Both the position numbers and the translations under genes were made by a program. Below, piece by piece: positions 40,633-49,488 of a stretch of DNA of 64,000 nucleotides. Each line of letters opens with the position of its first letter. The stretch's first letter is position 1. The notes under the pieces were generated by a model. It was given only the letters and a program-made list of their open reading frames with translations. It was not told the DNA's origin and made no database searches. Origin of the DNA: Paenibacillus nasutitermitis (GTDB lineage Bacteria; Bacillota; Bacilli; Paenibacillales; Paenibacillaceae); the NCBI RefSeq assembly GCF_014641075.1, contig NZ_BMHP01000001.1, positions 1,674,001-1,738,000 of the forward strand. The letters are read 5' to 3'.

Positions 40633-40675
40633 AACAGCTGTCACCTTCCATTGGAGGGTGACAGCTGTTTTTTTT
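40633..40675 (+). terminator. Strong terminator of the lanthipeptide operon
   Basis: AACAGCTGTCACC (40633-40645) pairs with GGTGACAGCTGTT (40657-40669), a 13-bp stem, followed by a run of eight or more T. I see nothing further up to the leader ORF at 40867. Confidence 0.92.
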
Positions 40676-40866
40676 AATTGACGCTTGGCCCTAAGCCGCC
40701 CCAAGCATCTGGGCCAAACAGCGGAGGACTTTAGCCACGTCAGCTAATCGTCATTGTTAACCACGAGAGAAATTCCTTGGGTGTTACATCAGAACATGCA
40801 GTTCTGGACGAGGGCTAAAATTTCGTGTATCATGTGCAAGATCAATCGTATGGAGGGCGGTAAACG

Positions 40867-40914
40867 ATGATGACAATGGTAATGGCAACGGCGACAGCGC
40901 CGGGGTGTTTATGA
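40867..40914 (+). CDS. Short leader ORF translationally coupled to the histidine kinase gene
   Basis: GGAGGG precedes ATG 40867, which opens a 15-codon frame (MMTMVMATATAPGCL). Its TGA (40912-40914) overlaps the kinase ATG at 40911 as ATGA. The kinase itself lacks a convincing ribosome binding site at the right distance. Inference: ribosomes loading on the leader re-initiate on the kinase gene. The peptide need not have a function. Confidence 0.5.
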   Translation: MMTMVMATATAPGCL

Positions 40915-42698
40915 GAATGAAAGCATGGTATTACGGCTTGACGTTCCGCAGCCGGGTGTGGCTTACGTTTGTCCTGCTTATCACGCTGGCCGTGAGCGCG
41001 AACGGGACGATCTCGTATATGATCGCCGCCAAGGTGGTACAGGAAAACGCCTTCCGGCTCAGCGAAGATACGATTAACAAGACGGCTCAAGTCGTCAATC
41101 AGCGCCTGAGCAATATTACTGTCTCGATGATGTCACTGATGATTAGCGATCCGTTCAAGGCGATGATGAGCGATGTGGCATCGGCGAATACGAGCCGGTA
41201 CTATCAGCATTTGACCGCATTGCAGCAAGTTTTCTCACAAAGCCGTTTCTCCGACGGCTTCATTCAATCGATTCTGATCGCTACCCCGATCGGCGACTTT
41301 TACCCGACGAATTCGATTCGCCTGAAGGATCATTCATTCTATGACAGCAACTTGTACAAGCAGGCCAAAATCGAAAAACGTCCTTTTTGGGTGCCGCGCC
41401 ACGAAGACGCTTTCTTTTCGGATAGAGATCCCGTCATCTCTCTCGTGCTGAACACGATCGGGGATATACCTAATCAAGATGATGACGTTTACATCGTTGT
41501 CAATGTCAAGGAAAACGATATGTATCGCTTGCTTGCGGACAGCTCGTACACGAGTGAAACCGGACTGAGCTATATTTTCATCAACGAGCAAGGGCAGGAA
41601 ATTGTGCATTCTCCCCTTTATGCGGCTACCGACGCCAACTGGCGAGCTTCCTTCCTCGAACGGCTGCACAAGGAGCAAAGCGGCTACTTTTTTTATACGC
41701 TGAATGACAAAGAATCGCTTATCAACTACGCTCCCGTGGAAGTGGGACGGAACTGGATTTTATTGGGTGTCCAATCCAAAGAGCGTCTGCTCGCTCAAGT
41801 CAATGGCATTAAACGGTCGACGCTGTACGCGCTGCTTGGCTGCCTGCTGCTTTCCTTGTTCGTGTCGAACGGGCTGACGAAGCTGCTGCTCAAGCCGCTG
41901 CGCAAGCTGCATGAGCTGATGAAGCAGGTGGAGCATAACGATCTGAACGTGCGTTTCGCCAGCCCGTACCGCGATGAGGTTGCCCAGGTCGGATTTCGCT
42001 TCAATCGCATGCTGGACGAAATCAACCGATTGATCCAGGACGTCACGGACGGCGAAACGCAGAAGCGGAAGGCGGAAATCAAAGCGTTGACCGCCCAGAT
42101 GGATCCGCATTTCCTGTATAACACGCTGAACACGATTTATTGCAAATCGGAGCTCGGGGCGACCGACGACGTGAACGACATGATTCTTTCACTCGCGCAC
42201 ATGTTCCAGCTCGGCCTTAGCAACGGCCGCGATTGGGTGACGCTGGAAGATGAACTGACCCATATGAAGATGTATTTGGCAATCCAGCAAAAATGTTACG
42301 ATACGCTGTTCGATTACCGCATCGAAATCGGCAGCGGGGTTTATTTGTCGTCGATCGTTCTAAAAATAATGCTGCAGCCGCTTGTCGAGAACGCGATAGT
42401 CCATGGTTTTCGCAACATCGAAAACGGCGGGCGCATTGTCATCGCCATCCATACCGAGGCGGCGCAGCTCGTTCTTTCGGTCAAGGACAACGGCTGCGGC
42501 ATGGATGTCGCGGACGTTTATCGCAACATGCGTTATGCCGCCACGAGCAAGAAAGGCTATGCCTTGAACAACATTGCGCATCGGTTGCAATTATATTATG
42601 GCGAACAAGCGCGGATGGAGCTCAGCAGCACGCCGGGCGGCGGCGCGGAAGTAGTGCTGCGGCTGCCGGTAACAGAAGGAGGAAACGGGGATGATTGA
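40911..42698 (+). CDS. YesM-type sensor histidine kinase (module 2)
   Basis: About 595 residues. A first membrane segment spans about 15-40, an extracellular sensor covers about 41-285, a second membrane segment lies near 'STLYALLGCLLLSLFVSNGLTKLLL', and a HAMP linker follows. The phosphoacceptor motif 'TAQMDPHFLYNTLNTIYC' contains H400; the ATPase domain has 'LQPLVENAIVHGFRNIENGG' and 'VKDNGCGMD'. It probably senses a sugar or its binding protein. Start choice is uncertain (GTG 40905, ATG 40911 or ATG 40917); coupling to the leader ORF favours 40911. The regulator gene starts 8 bases inside its end. Confidence 0.9.
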   Translation: MRMKAWYYGLTFRSRVWLTFVLLITLAVSANGTISYMIAAKVVQENAFRLSEDTINKTAQVVNQRLSNITVSMMSLMISDPFKAMMSDVASANTSRYYQHLTALQQVFSQSRFSDGFIQSILIATPIGDFYPTNSIRLKDHSFYDSNLYKQAKIEKRPFWVPRHEDAFFSDRDPVISLVLNTIGDIPNQDDDVYIVVNVKENDMYRLLADSSYTSETGLSYIFINEQGQEIVHSPLYAATDANWRASFLERLHKEQSGYFFYTLNDKESLINYAPVEVGRNWILLGVQSKERLLAQVNGIKRSTLYALLGCLLLSLFVSNGLTKLLLKPLRKLHELMKQVEHNDLNVRFASPYRDEVAQVGFRFNRMLDEINRLIQDVTDGETQKRKAEIKALTAQMDPHFLYNTLNTIYCKSELGATDDVNDMILSLAHMFQLGLSNGRDWVTLEDELTHMKMYLAIQQKCYDTLFDYRIEIGSGVYLSSIVLKIMLQPLVENAIVHGFRNIENGGRIVIAIHTEAAQLVLSVKDNGCGMDVADVYRNMRYAATSKKGYALNNIAHRLQLYYGEQARMELSSTPGGGAEVVLRLPVTEGGNGDD

Positions 42699-44307
42699 GC
42701 GGCCCATTCGACTTTGCGTGATCGACGATATTAGCAGCGTTGTGGAAATGATTACGAGCCGGATCGATTGGACGTCGCACGGGATCGAAGTAGCAGGTAC
42801 GGCCGGAAGCGGTGTAGACGGCTTGCGGCTCGTCGAGGAGATGCGCCCGGATATCGTACTCACGGACATCCGAATGCCGAAAATGGACGGTTTGGAAATG
42901 ACCGCTCGCATTTTGCAGCTGGATCCGTATTGCAAAGTCGTTATTTTGAGCGGCTTTACCGATTTTGCCTATACACAACAGGCGATTCGGCTCGGTGCGT
43001 TCGATTTTATGCAAAAACCGTTCTCGCGTGCGGAGATCGTCAAAGTGGTACTGAAAGCGAAGGAGGCACGGGAGGGGGAGCGGCGTAACCTGATCGAGGT
43101 TCATGAAATGGAGAAACGGCTGAAAGAGAGCATGCCGCTACTGCGCCAGGAATATTTGAACACGCTCGTTCATCATCGAACGGACGCCAGGCAGGGGGAG
43201 AGTCGTTGGCGGTATTTTCAAATTCCGCTGGAGCCGAGGCAGCTCGTGGCGATGATTGTGGAAATTGATCGTTTCGATAGCGACTACGCGATGCTGCCGA
43301 TCCACGAAGTGGAGCTGATGCGGTTTGCCATGCAGAACATTCTCGAGGAAACGATTGGCATGTTTACACAAGGCGTCGTATTCCGGGAGGCGAACAATCG
43401 CCATGTCTGTATCATCCATTGCGACGATCCAGAACTGGCCAGTCGAATCGCCGATCGCTGCTGCGCGCATATCGCACAGTATACCCGCTTCACCATTTCA
43501 ATCGGCATCGGCATGATGGCCGACGATATCAGCCAGCTTCCGGATTCGTATGAGCAAGCGCTGCACGCCTTTTCCTACCATTTCTACACCGGGGGCAACG
43601 GGGCGTTCAGCTTCGCGCATATCGCCGGTACTGATAAGGAGCCGCCGCGTTTTGCGCCAGCAGCTGCCCAGGAGCTGCTGTTTGCTTTGCGTTCGGGGAA
43701 CCACGACAAAAGCTCGGGGCTGCTTGCGCAGCTGCTAAACGATTTGTTCGCCGGAACGCCCAAGCCCGATTATGTGATCAGTGTTTGTTACGAACTGGCG
43801 TTTATGATGCTGCGGGTGCTGCTGGAGAAGCTTCCCTATGAGCAGGTTGGGGATCTAGAGCAGCGCATTCGCGAGAACAAGGCGGCAGAGCTGACCATGC
43901 AAGAACTGCGGCATCTGCTCGACGACTTATGCCTCAAGGGCTGCGAGCGGATCGAGATGCAGCGGACAAGCGAGTCGGAATTCATCGTCCGAAAGTCGAT
44001 GCAGTACATCCGCGACAACCTCAAGATGCCGCTTACCGTAGAACAGTGCGCCCGGCAAGCCAACCTTAGCGCCGGTTACTTTGCCAACGTGTTTAAAAAA
44101 ATGGTCGGCATGACTGTGCAACAGTTCATCACGCAAGAGCGGATCGAACGGGCCAAGCAGATGCTGATCGATAACTATCAGGTGCAGGAAATCGCCGAAG
44201 CACTCAGCTACGAACACCGGCGCTACTTTAGTGAAGTGTTCAAGAAGGTGACCGGCATGACGCCGTCGGAGTTCAGGCAGGCGTACCTGGGCAAAATCGA
44301 GCCGTAA
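42691..44307 (+). CDS. YesN-type response regulator (module 2)
   Basis: A 538-residue regulator. The receiver (1-120) has phosphorylation site D59 in 'DIVLTDIRMPKMDGLEM' and K109 in 'DFMQKPFSR'. A GGDEF-like variable region occupies the middle, and two AraC helix-turn-helix motifs end the protein ('LTVEQCARQANLSAGYFANVFKKMVGMTVQQFITQERI' and 'QVQEIAEALSYEHRRYFSEVFKKVTGMTPSEFRQAY'). GGAGG lies before ATG 42691, and the gene overlaps the kinase by 8 bp. It probably activates the ABC transporter genes that follow at 44466-47757. Confidence 0.9.
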   Translation: MIERPIRLCVIDDISSVVEMITSRIDWTSHGIEVAGTAGSGVDGLRLVEEMRPDIVLTDIRMPKMDGLEMTARILQLDPYCKVVILSGFTDFAYTQQAIRLGAFDFMQKPFSRAEIVKVVLKAKEAREGERRNLIEVHEMEKRLKESMPLLRQEYLNTLVHHRTDARQGESRWRYFQIPLEPRQLVAMIVEIDRFDSDYAMLPIHEVELMRFAMQNILEETIGMFTQGVVFREANNRHVCIIHCDDPELASRIADRCCAHIAQYTRFTISIGIGMMADDISQLPDSYEQALHAFSYHFYTGGNGAFSFAHIAGTDKEPPRFAPAAAQELLFALRSGNHDKSSGLLAQLLNDLFAGTPKPDYVISVCYELAFMMLRVLLEKLPYEQVGDLEQRIRENKAAELTMQELRHLLDDLCLKGCERIEMQRTSESEFIVRKSMQYIRDNLKMPLTVEQCARQANLSAGYFANVFKKMVGMTVQQFITQERIERAKQMLIDNYQVQEIAEALSYEHRRYFSEVFKKVTGMTPSEFRQAYLGKIEP

Positions 44308-44465
44308 AGAAAACTTCGCCGTTTTGTTACCCTGGATATTGGTCATGCCGCATGTGCAGCCGGTGCCCCAGGCTTCATACTGGAGAAGTAAACGTTAAAC
44401 GCTTCAGGCAGCCCGCACGATGCTGCCACAGCGCTTATAACGACCAAAAGGGGAGGATTTTCAGC

Positions 44466-45854
44466 ATGGGGAAAAAGATCGGGTATACGGGATTCATCGT
44501 CCTGCTGATGCTGGCGCTGGCCGCTTGCAGCAGTACGGACAAGGGCGGCGGCGCAAGCCCGGACGTGCCCGCAAGTAAAAATGAGGCGAAAGATAAGGGT
44601 GATAAGGTGAAGTTGACGTTCTGGTCGGTTGATCGAACGGACGCTGATTACACGCGGGAACAAATCGCCAAGTTTGAAGCCGATAATCCGGGGATCGAAA
44701 TCGATTATGTGGTGAAGACCGAGGAATACAATCAGGCGATCGATCTTGCATTTGCATCGGCGCAGTCACCGGACTTGTTTCGCGTTAAGGAAAACACGAT
44801 CCAGACGTTTTATAAAAAAGGCTATCTGGAGCCGCTAGACGATTATGTTAGCAGCGAATTTAAAAGCAGGTTCACGCCGCTGAAGGATTTGAACCTGTTC
44901 GACGGCAAAATGTACAGTTTTCCCAACTACGGCTACACGATGCGGCTCGTTTATAATGTTGATTTGTTCGAGAAAGCCGGCATCAACAAGCCGCCGAGCA
45001 CGCTGCAGGAAATGGTCGAGACGGCGAAGAAGCTGACGGCCGTCGGCAAAGCGGATGGCACCTACGGTTTCGCCCTCAACTTCAAGAATCCGGCCAGCGC
45101 CTTCGACCGTTCGGCGCGCGCGATCGCCGAGTTGAACGGCTATGGCGGTTACGGCTTCGATTTCAAAACAGGCCGGTTTGACGTTAGCGGATTTAAGCCC
45201 ATTGTCGAAGCGTTCCACCAGATGTATAACGACGGCAGCACGTTGCCGGGCATGGAGTCGCTCGACATTGACCCGCTTCGCGCCCAGTTTGCCGAAGGCA
45301 AAATCGGCATGTACATTTCGTTCTCTTCCGAGCCGAGCGTCTACAAGAACCAGTTCCCTGCCAAAATAAACTGGGCGGCGGCGCAAGTGCCTACATTTGA
45401 CGGAACCGTGCGCGGTGCTTCCGGCTTCCTTGGCGGCCAATGGCTGAGCATCAGCAAAGAATCCAAGCATAAGGAAGAAGCGGCCAAGTTTCTGAATTTC
45501 ATGTACGGCGATCAAATTTTGCTCGATTATCATGAGAAAGGATTCGCTTTCTCGATGGTGTCATCGGTGCTGAGCAAGGCAAAACAAGCGGATATCCCGG
45601 GGATCGAAGGGTTTGCTCCGACTAAATACGACGGTGCATGGCCGGTTCAGCCTACGGTGGCTGTACAAGGCGAGAAATATCAGGACGCGTTCTTTAAGTA
45701 CATGATACAAGGCGGCGATCTGGACAAAATCATCGCAGATTTGAACAAGCGCTACAACGAAGCGCTTGACAAAGCGATTGCCTCCGGGGAATTGGATGTA
45801 AAGCCCGATCCGAGCTTCGATCCGAAAAACTTGCAGGAAATGTATGTGAAGTAA
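44466..45854 (+). CDS. Extracellular sugar-binding lipoprotein (module 2)
   Basis: A 462-residue lipoprotein. The signal peptide ends at lipobox 'LALAAC' (C21), followed by a Ser/Gly/Lys linker. The mature part is a CUT1-type family 1 binding protein: 'KLTFWSVDRTDADYTREQIAKFEADNPGIEI', 'LFDGKMYSFPNYGYTMRLVYNVDLFEKAGI' and 'GASGFLGGQWLSISKESKHKEEAAKFLNFMY'. ATG 44466 is chosen because AGGGGAGG lies about nine bases before it; the open frame starts further upstream at 44352. It feeds the two permeases encoded next. The sugar is unknown. Confidence 0.9.
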   Translation: MGKKIGYTGFIVLLMLALAACSSTDKGGGASPDVPASKNEAKDKGDKVKLTFWSVDRTDADYTREQIAKFEADNPGIEIDYVVKTEEYNQAIDLAFASAQSPDLFRVKENTIQTFYKKGYLEPLDDYVSSEFKSRFTPLKDLNLFDGKMYSFPNYGYTMRLVYNVDLFEKAGINKPPSTLQEMVETAKKLTAVGKADGTYGFALNFKNPASAFDRSARAIAELNGYGGYGFDFKTGRFDVSGFKPIVEAFHQMYNDGSTLPGMESLDIDPLRAQFAEGKIGMYISFSSEPSVYKNQFPAKINWAAAQVPTFDGTVRGASGFLGGQWLSISKESKHKEEAAKFLNFMYGDQILLDYHEKGFAFSMVSSVLSKAKQADIPGIEGFAPTKYDGAWPVQPTVAVQGEKYQDAFFKYMIQGGDLDKIIADLNKRYNEALDKAIASGELDVKPDPSFDPKNLQEMYVK

Positions 45855-45920
45855 GGGATAGATCGCGGAAGACGAAGGATCAGTAGCGACTTATCCTTCG
45901 TCGTTCCGGGGGAAAGGTTC

Positions 45921-46829
45921 GTGGGATTGATGAAACAGTGGAGAATAAATGCGGCAGGCGCTTTTTTCACGATGCCTAGTCTGCTCTTGACACTCGTGTT
46001 TACGGTTTATCCGATCTTTTGGGTGTTCCGGTACATGTTTTACGATTACAAAGGGTATGGAACACCCCGCTTCATCGGCTTGGACAACTTCCGCACGTTA
46101 TTGTCGGATCATCTGCTATGGGATTCTGTCGTCAATACGTTTGTCTATGCCGGAGGAAAGCTGGTGGTGACACTGCCGTTGGCGCTCATTTTGGCAGTCA
46201 TCCTCAACCGTGCGCTCAAAGGGAGGCAGCTGCTGCGGGCGATTTTCTTCTTGCCGACGATTATCAGCTCCGCGGTCATAGCCGTTGTGTTTTTCATCGT
46301 GTTCAACTCGTACAACGGCATCTTGAACCAGTTTTTGATTAAGCTCGGCATTGCATCCGAAGGCGTCGAATGGCTGGGGCCGAAATACGCGATGTTGACT
46401 GTCATTCTCATTGCGATATGGGGGGCGGTCGGCAACTATATGATTTTATTCATCGCTGGTCTGCAGAACATTCCGAATGACATCAACGAAAGCGCGGAAT
46501 TGGATGGAGCGGGCGTGGTGCAAAAATTTTGGTACATTACGGTGCCGATGCTCGGTCCGGTGTTGCAGATGGTCATCATGCTGGCGATCATCAATTCGCT
46601 CAAAAGCTATGAAAGCATCATGGTGCTGACGGATGGCGGGCCAATCGGCAAAACCGAAGTGATGTTTCTGTATTTGTATCGGCTCCTGTTTCCGACGCCT
46701 TCGGCCAGCAGCGTTCTGGAGCAACAAATCGGCTACGGCAGCGCAGTCGGCTTCGTGACAGCGTTAATCGTCGGCGTCGTAACAGCGCTGTACTTTTATT
46801 TGTCCCGAAAGCTGAATCGAGTCATGTAA
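45921..46829 (+). CDS. CUT1 ABC transporter permease (MalF type, module 2)
   Basis: A 302-residue permease with six hydrophobic segments: 'FFTMPSLLLTLVFTVYPIFWVFRYMFYDYKGYG' at the start and the EAA loop 'IPNDINESAELDGAGVVQKFWYITVPMLGPVLQ'. It pairs with the MalG-type permease encoded 40 bases downstream. No ATPase gene is present in the module. GTG 45921 has GGGGGAAAGG upstream; ATG 45930 is an alternative that removes three residues. Confidence 0.88.
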   Translation: MGLMKQWRINAAGAFFTMPSLLLTLVFTVYPIFWVFRYMFYDYKGYGTPRFIGLDNFRTLLSDHLLWDSVVNTFVYAGGKLVVTLPLALILAVILNRALKGRQLLRAIFFLPTIISSAVIAVVFFIVFNSYNGILNQFLIKLGIASEGVEWLGPKYAMLTVILIAIWGAVGNYMILFIAGLQNIPNDINESAELDGAGVVQKFWYITVPMLGPVLQMVIMLAIINSLKSYESIMVLTDGGPIGKTEVMFLYLYRLLFPTPSASSVLEQQIGYGSAVGFVTALIVGVVTALYFYLSRKLNRVM

Positions 46830-46869
46830 CCCCGCCCTACTTACCGTTTTTTCTATGGAGGAATTCATC

Positions 46870-47757
46870 ATGCAACAAACTAGTGCAGGAAAACCGCAGC
46901 CGAGCGCTGCGAGCTTCGTCGTTCCCGTCTTTCTGCGACCCGGAAGGGTCTTGCTATGGATCTTTTTGCTGATCATGGCGTTTCTCACGTTGTTTCCGGT
47001 GCTCGTCGCCATCCTCGGTTCGTTCAAAACAAATGCTGAATTGACCACCGGAGCCACCGTGCTGCCGGAAACCTGGCACTTCTCCAACTACGTGGAAGCA
47101 TGGAAAACCGCCAATTTCTCCCGTTATACGTGGAACAGCTTGTTCATCAGTGTGACCACGACCGCGGGAACGCTGCTCGTCGCCTCGATGGCGGCCTACG
47201 GTGTGGAACGGCTGCGATTTACAGGCAGATCGTTGTTCATCTTTATCCAAGCGGCCACGATGTTCATTTCCGTCGGCCCGCTGGTGCTGCATCCTCAATT
47301 CCGCCTCATGATCGCGCTGCACCTGCAAGCTTCGCTGTGGGGTGTCGTGATATTGCTGGTCAGCGCCCACGCTGCCACATATTTCATCCTGTTCAGCTTC
47401 GTCAGAGCCATTCCGCGGGAGCTGGATGAAGCAGCCAAAATCGATGGCAGCACGATGCCAGGCACATATTGGCGGATCATCCTGCCCTTGCTTGGGCCAG
47501 GGCTTGGAGTATCGGCGCTGTTTACGTTCCGCGCGGCCTGGAATGAATACATTATGCCGCTTGTATTCACGATGAGCCAGCCGAATTTGCAGCCGCTCAC
47601 GGTCGGCTTGTCCAATTTGCGCTACGGCGCTTCCGCAGCTGCACAAACGCACTACATGCTGGCCGGCGCCTGTCTGTCGATCTTGCCTATGCTCGTAGCC
47701 TACGTGTTCGCCAACAAATCGTTTATGCAGATGACGGCAGGTTCGCTCAAAGGATAA
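46870..47757 (+). CDS. CUT1 ABC transporter permease (MalG type, module 2)
   Basis: A 295-residue permease with six hydrophobic segments, the EAA loop 'IPRELDEAAKIDGSTMPGTYWRIILPLLGPGL' and the end 'QMTAGSLKG', typical of MalG-like subunits. ATG 46870 lies at the right distance from GGAGGAATT; ATG 46855 overlaps that site. It ends module 2. I see no terminator hairpin of quality in the 134 bases up to the convergent deacetylase gene. Confidence 0.88.
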   Translation: MQQTSAGKPQPSAASFVVPVFLRPGRVLLWIFLLIMAFLTLFPVLVAILGSFKTNAELTTGATVLPETWHFSNYVEAWKTANFSRYTWNSLFISVTTTAGTLLVASMAAYGVERLRFTGRSLFIFIQAATMFISVGPLVLHPQFRLMIALHLQASLWGVVILLVSAHAATYFILFSFVRAIPRELDEAAKIDGSTMPGTYWRIILPLLGPGLGVSALFTFRAAWNEYIMPLVFTMSQPNLQPLTVGLSNLRYGASAAAQTHYMLAGACLSILPMLVAYVFANKSFMQMTAGSLKG

Positions 47758-47891
47758 TCGTTATAGAGGCCGAGCATGCGCTCACCTCATAATGGAAAGT
47801 TGCTCTATTAAAGTTGAAGCACGGTATACGTCCAAGCCACCAATCCCGATCCAGTGCCAAGAGCGGTCGGCAAAAGGTGTTTCATCGCAAG

Positions 47892-48707
47892 CTATTCCAT
47901 TGCATGCTCGTGGAGCCGATGGCTGAACTGGAACAAGGTTTCGCCTCTAGAGACGACCATCCGTTTCAGGGATAGCGGGTCCTGCTCAGAGGATGTCAAG
48001 CCGTTATCGAAGGTGAATGCATAGGTAAAACCGGCATTACCCAGCTGTTCCAGTGTTGTTTCGCTGCGAAGACCGTAGGGATAGGCGAAAATATCCGCAC
48101 GGCTATGCAATTTAAGTTCAATCGCGGCCCTGGACCCGGAGATTTCATCATATTGCTGCTCTTCGGACAGGCGCGGCAGTTCCGGATGCGAGCGGGAATG
48201 CGGCATAATATCCCAGCCCGCCTGCTGCAGCTTTTCCGCCTGCTGCCAGCTCATGAAATTCCTCCCGCCGAGCCAGTCGGTGATGACAAACGCAGTAGCC
48301 GTATAACCGTACTTCCGCAATATCGGAAAAGCAGCCGAATATGTGTTGGCATAACCATCGTCAAAGGTGATCAGCACAAGCTTCTTCGCAACTGCTTTTT
48401 TCTCTTTCATGAGTTTGGTGAACTGCTCCAGGTTGATGCTTTCATAGTGCTGCTCGTGCAGATATGCCATTTGTTCCTCAAAATCCGCCTGTGTGATGAC
48501 ATAAGCATTGCGGGGATGATTCGCAATGGAATGGTAAGCCAGTACGGGAATGGAAAATTCATCCGCCTGAGGCTCCGATGCGGAGACATGTCCGCCCTTA
48601 AACCAGAATCGATCCTTATCTGAAGAAAGCGTAAAGGCTAATAAAAAGCCGATAACCGCCAAAACCAATATTCCGTTTTTTTTTCTCACCGGTGTATGCC
48701 TCCGCAT
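47892..48707 (-). CDS. Polysaccharide deacetylase (NodB domain), membrane-anchored or secreted
   Basis: A 271-residue CE4 deacetylase with an uncleaved-looking hydrophobic N-terminus (about residues 11-28). The NodB core is clear: 'VLAYHSI', 'LVLITFDDGYANTYSAAFPIL' with D116-D117, 'MSWQQAEKLQQAGWDIMPHSRSHPEL' with metal ligands H170 and H174, and 'DIFAYPYGLRSETTLEQLGNAGF'. It should remove N-acetyl groups from an extracellular glycan such as peptidoglycan, or an exopolysaccharide as in PgaB/IcaB. It is transcribed away from the ilv leader, on its own. Confidence 0.85.
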   Translation of the reverse strand: MRRHTPVRKKNGILVLAVIGFLLAFTLSSDKDRFWFKGGHVSASEPQADEFSIPVLAYHSIANHPRNAYVITQADFEEQMAYLHEQHYESINLEQFTKLMKEKKAVAKKLVLITFDDGYANTYSAAFPILRKYGYTATAFVITDWLGGRNFMSWQQAEKLQQAGWDIMPHSRSHPELPRLSEEQQYDEISGSRAAIELKLHSRADIFAYPYGLRSETTLEQLGNAGFTYAFTFDNGLTSSEQDPLSLKRMVVSRGETLFQFSHRLHEHAME

Positions 48708-48768
48708 GATCTGATCTTTCTTAACTTTAATATAAACCGCAAACGGTTAATTATTTCGTAAATTGTAT

Positions 48769-48798
48769 TTGAAATTTCGCTTTCGCATATGCTATTAT
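48769..48798 (+). promoter_or_regulatory. Promoter of the T-box-ilvBN transcript
   Basis: TTGAAA (48769-48774) and TATTAT (48793-48798) are 18 bp apart and lie just before the first T-box leader. Confidence 0.55.
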
Positions 48799-48818
48799 AT
48801 AAAACATCAAAGTTATGG

Positions 48819-49130
48819 CGTTGATGAGAAATAAAGCACAAAGGCGCTTATGTCCAGAGAGCAGAGGGATAGCTGGAACCTTTGCCATAATCCATTGTGC
48901 GATGTCCTCTCGGAGCTGTTGACCGAAAACCTTATGAATCCACCTGGATTTATGGCGAGTAGACTCGACCGGAAGTGGCACACGTTATCGTGCCGAAGGC
49001 AAGCAGAACCTTGCCTCATGAGGCTGGAGATCGCAAGATCTTTGGCAAATCAGGGTGGTACCGCGAAATGAACCCCTTTCGTCCCTTTAATCCGGCATAA
49101 TGCTGCCGGGTGGGATGAAAGGGGTTTTTA
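48819..49130 (+). ncRNA. T-box riboswitch, copy 1 (upstream of ilvB)
   Basis: The leader has the T-box elements in order: GATGAGA near the stem I base, the AGAGAGC motif, a GGAACC loop region, and the T-box AGGGTGGTACCGCG at 49052-49065 inside an antiterminator. A terminator follows, with arms AACCCCTTTCGTCCC and GGGATGAAAGGGGTT, ending in T residues at about 49130. Counting six bases back from GAGC, as in glyQS, gives the candidate specifier GTC (48904-48906, valine); the overlapping CTC (leucine) cannot be excluded. Uncharged tRNA would favour read-through. A second near-copy follows immediately. Confidence 0.93.
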
Positions 49131-49158
49131 GGTTTTTACCTTTCCATATAAGCAGGCG

Positions 49159-49470
49159 TAGATGAGAAAAAAGCACAAGGGCGCTTATGTCCAGAGAGCA
49201 GAGGGAAAGCTGGAACCTTTGCCGTAATCCTTTGTGTGATGTCCTCTCGGAGCCGTTGACCGAAAACCCGGAATCACGAGGATTCAGGCGAGTAGGCTCA
49301 ACCGGAAGTGGCACACGTTATCGTGCCGCAGGCAAGGTGAACCCTTGCCTCATGAGGCCGGAGACCGCAAGATCTTTGGCAAATCAGGGTGGTACCGCGA
49401 AAATGAACCCCTTTCGTCCCTTAATCCAGGCAGAATACTGCCGGAAGGGATGAAAGGGGTATTTTTTATA
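49159..49470 (+). ncRNA. T-box riboswitch, copy 2 (upstream of ilvB)
   Basis: This is nearly identical to copy 1, offset by about 334-337 bases. T-box AGGGTGGTACCGCG is at 49386-49399, the candidate specifier GTC at 49241-49243, and the terminator ends in a T-run at about 49467, 20 bases before the ilvB ATG. Stem I and the terminator arms match copy 1; variable loops differ, so the duplication is not recent or is under constraint only in paired regions. Both terminators must be overcome for ilvB expression. Confidence 0.93.
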
Positions 49471-49488
49471 TCTGGAGGAGGATTTCAA

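Noticed and set aside
48850-49453. Short ORFs inside the T-box leaders
   Set aside because: They run through stem I and antiterminator sequence and are by-products of the structured RNA, duplicated with it.
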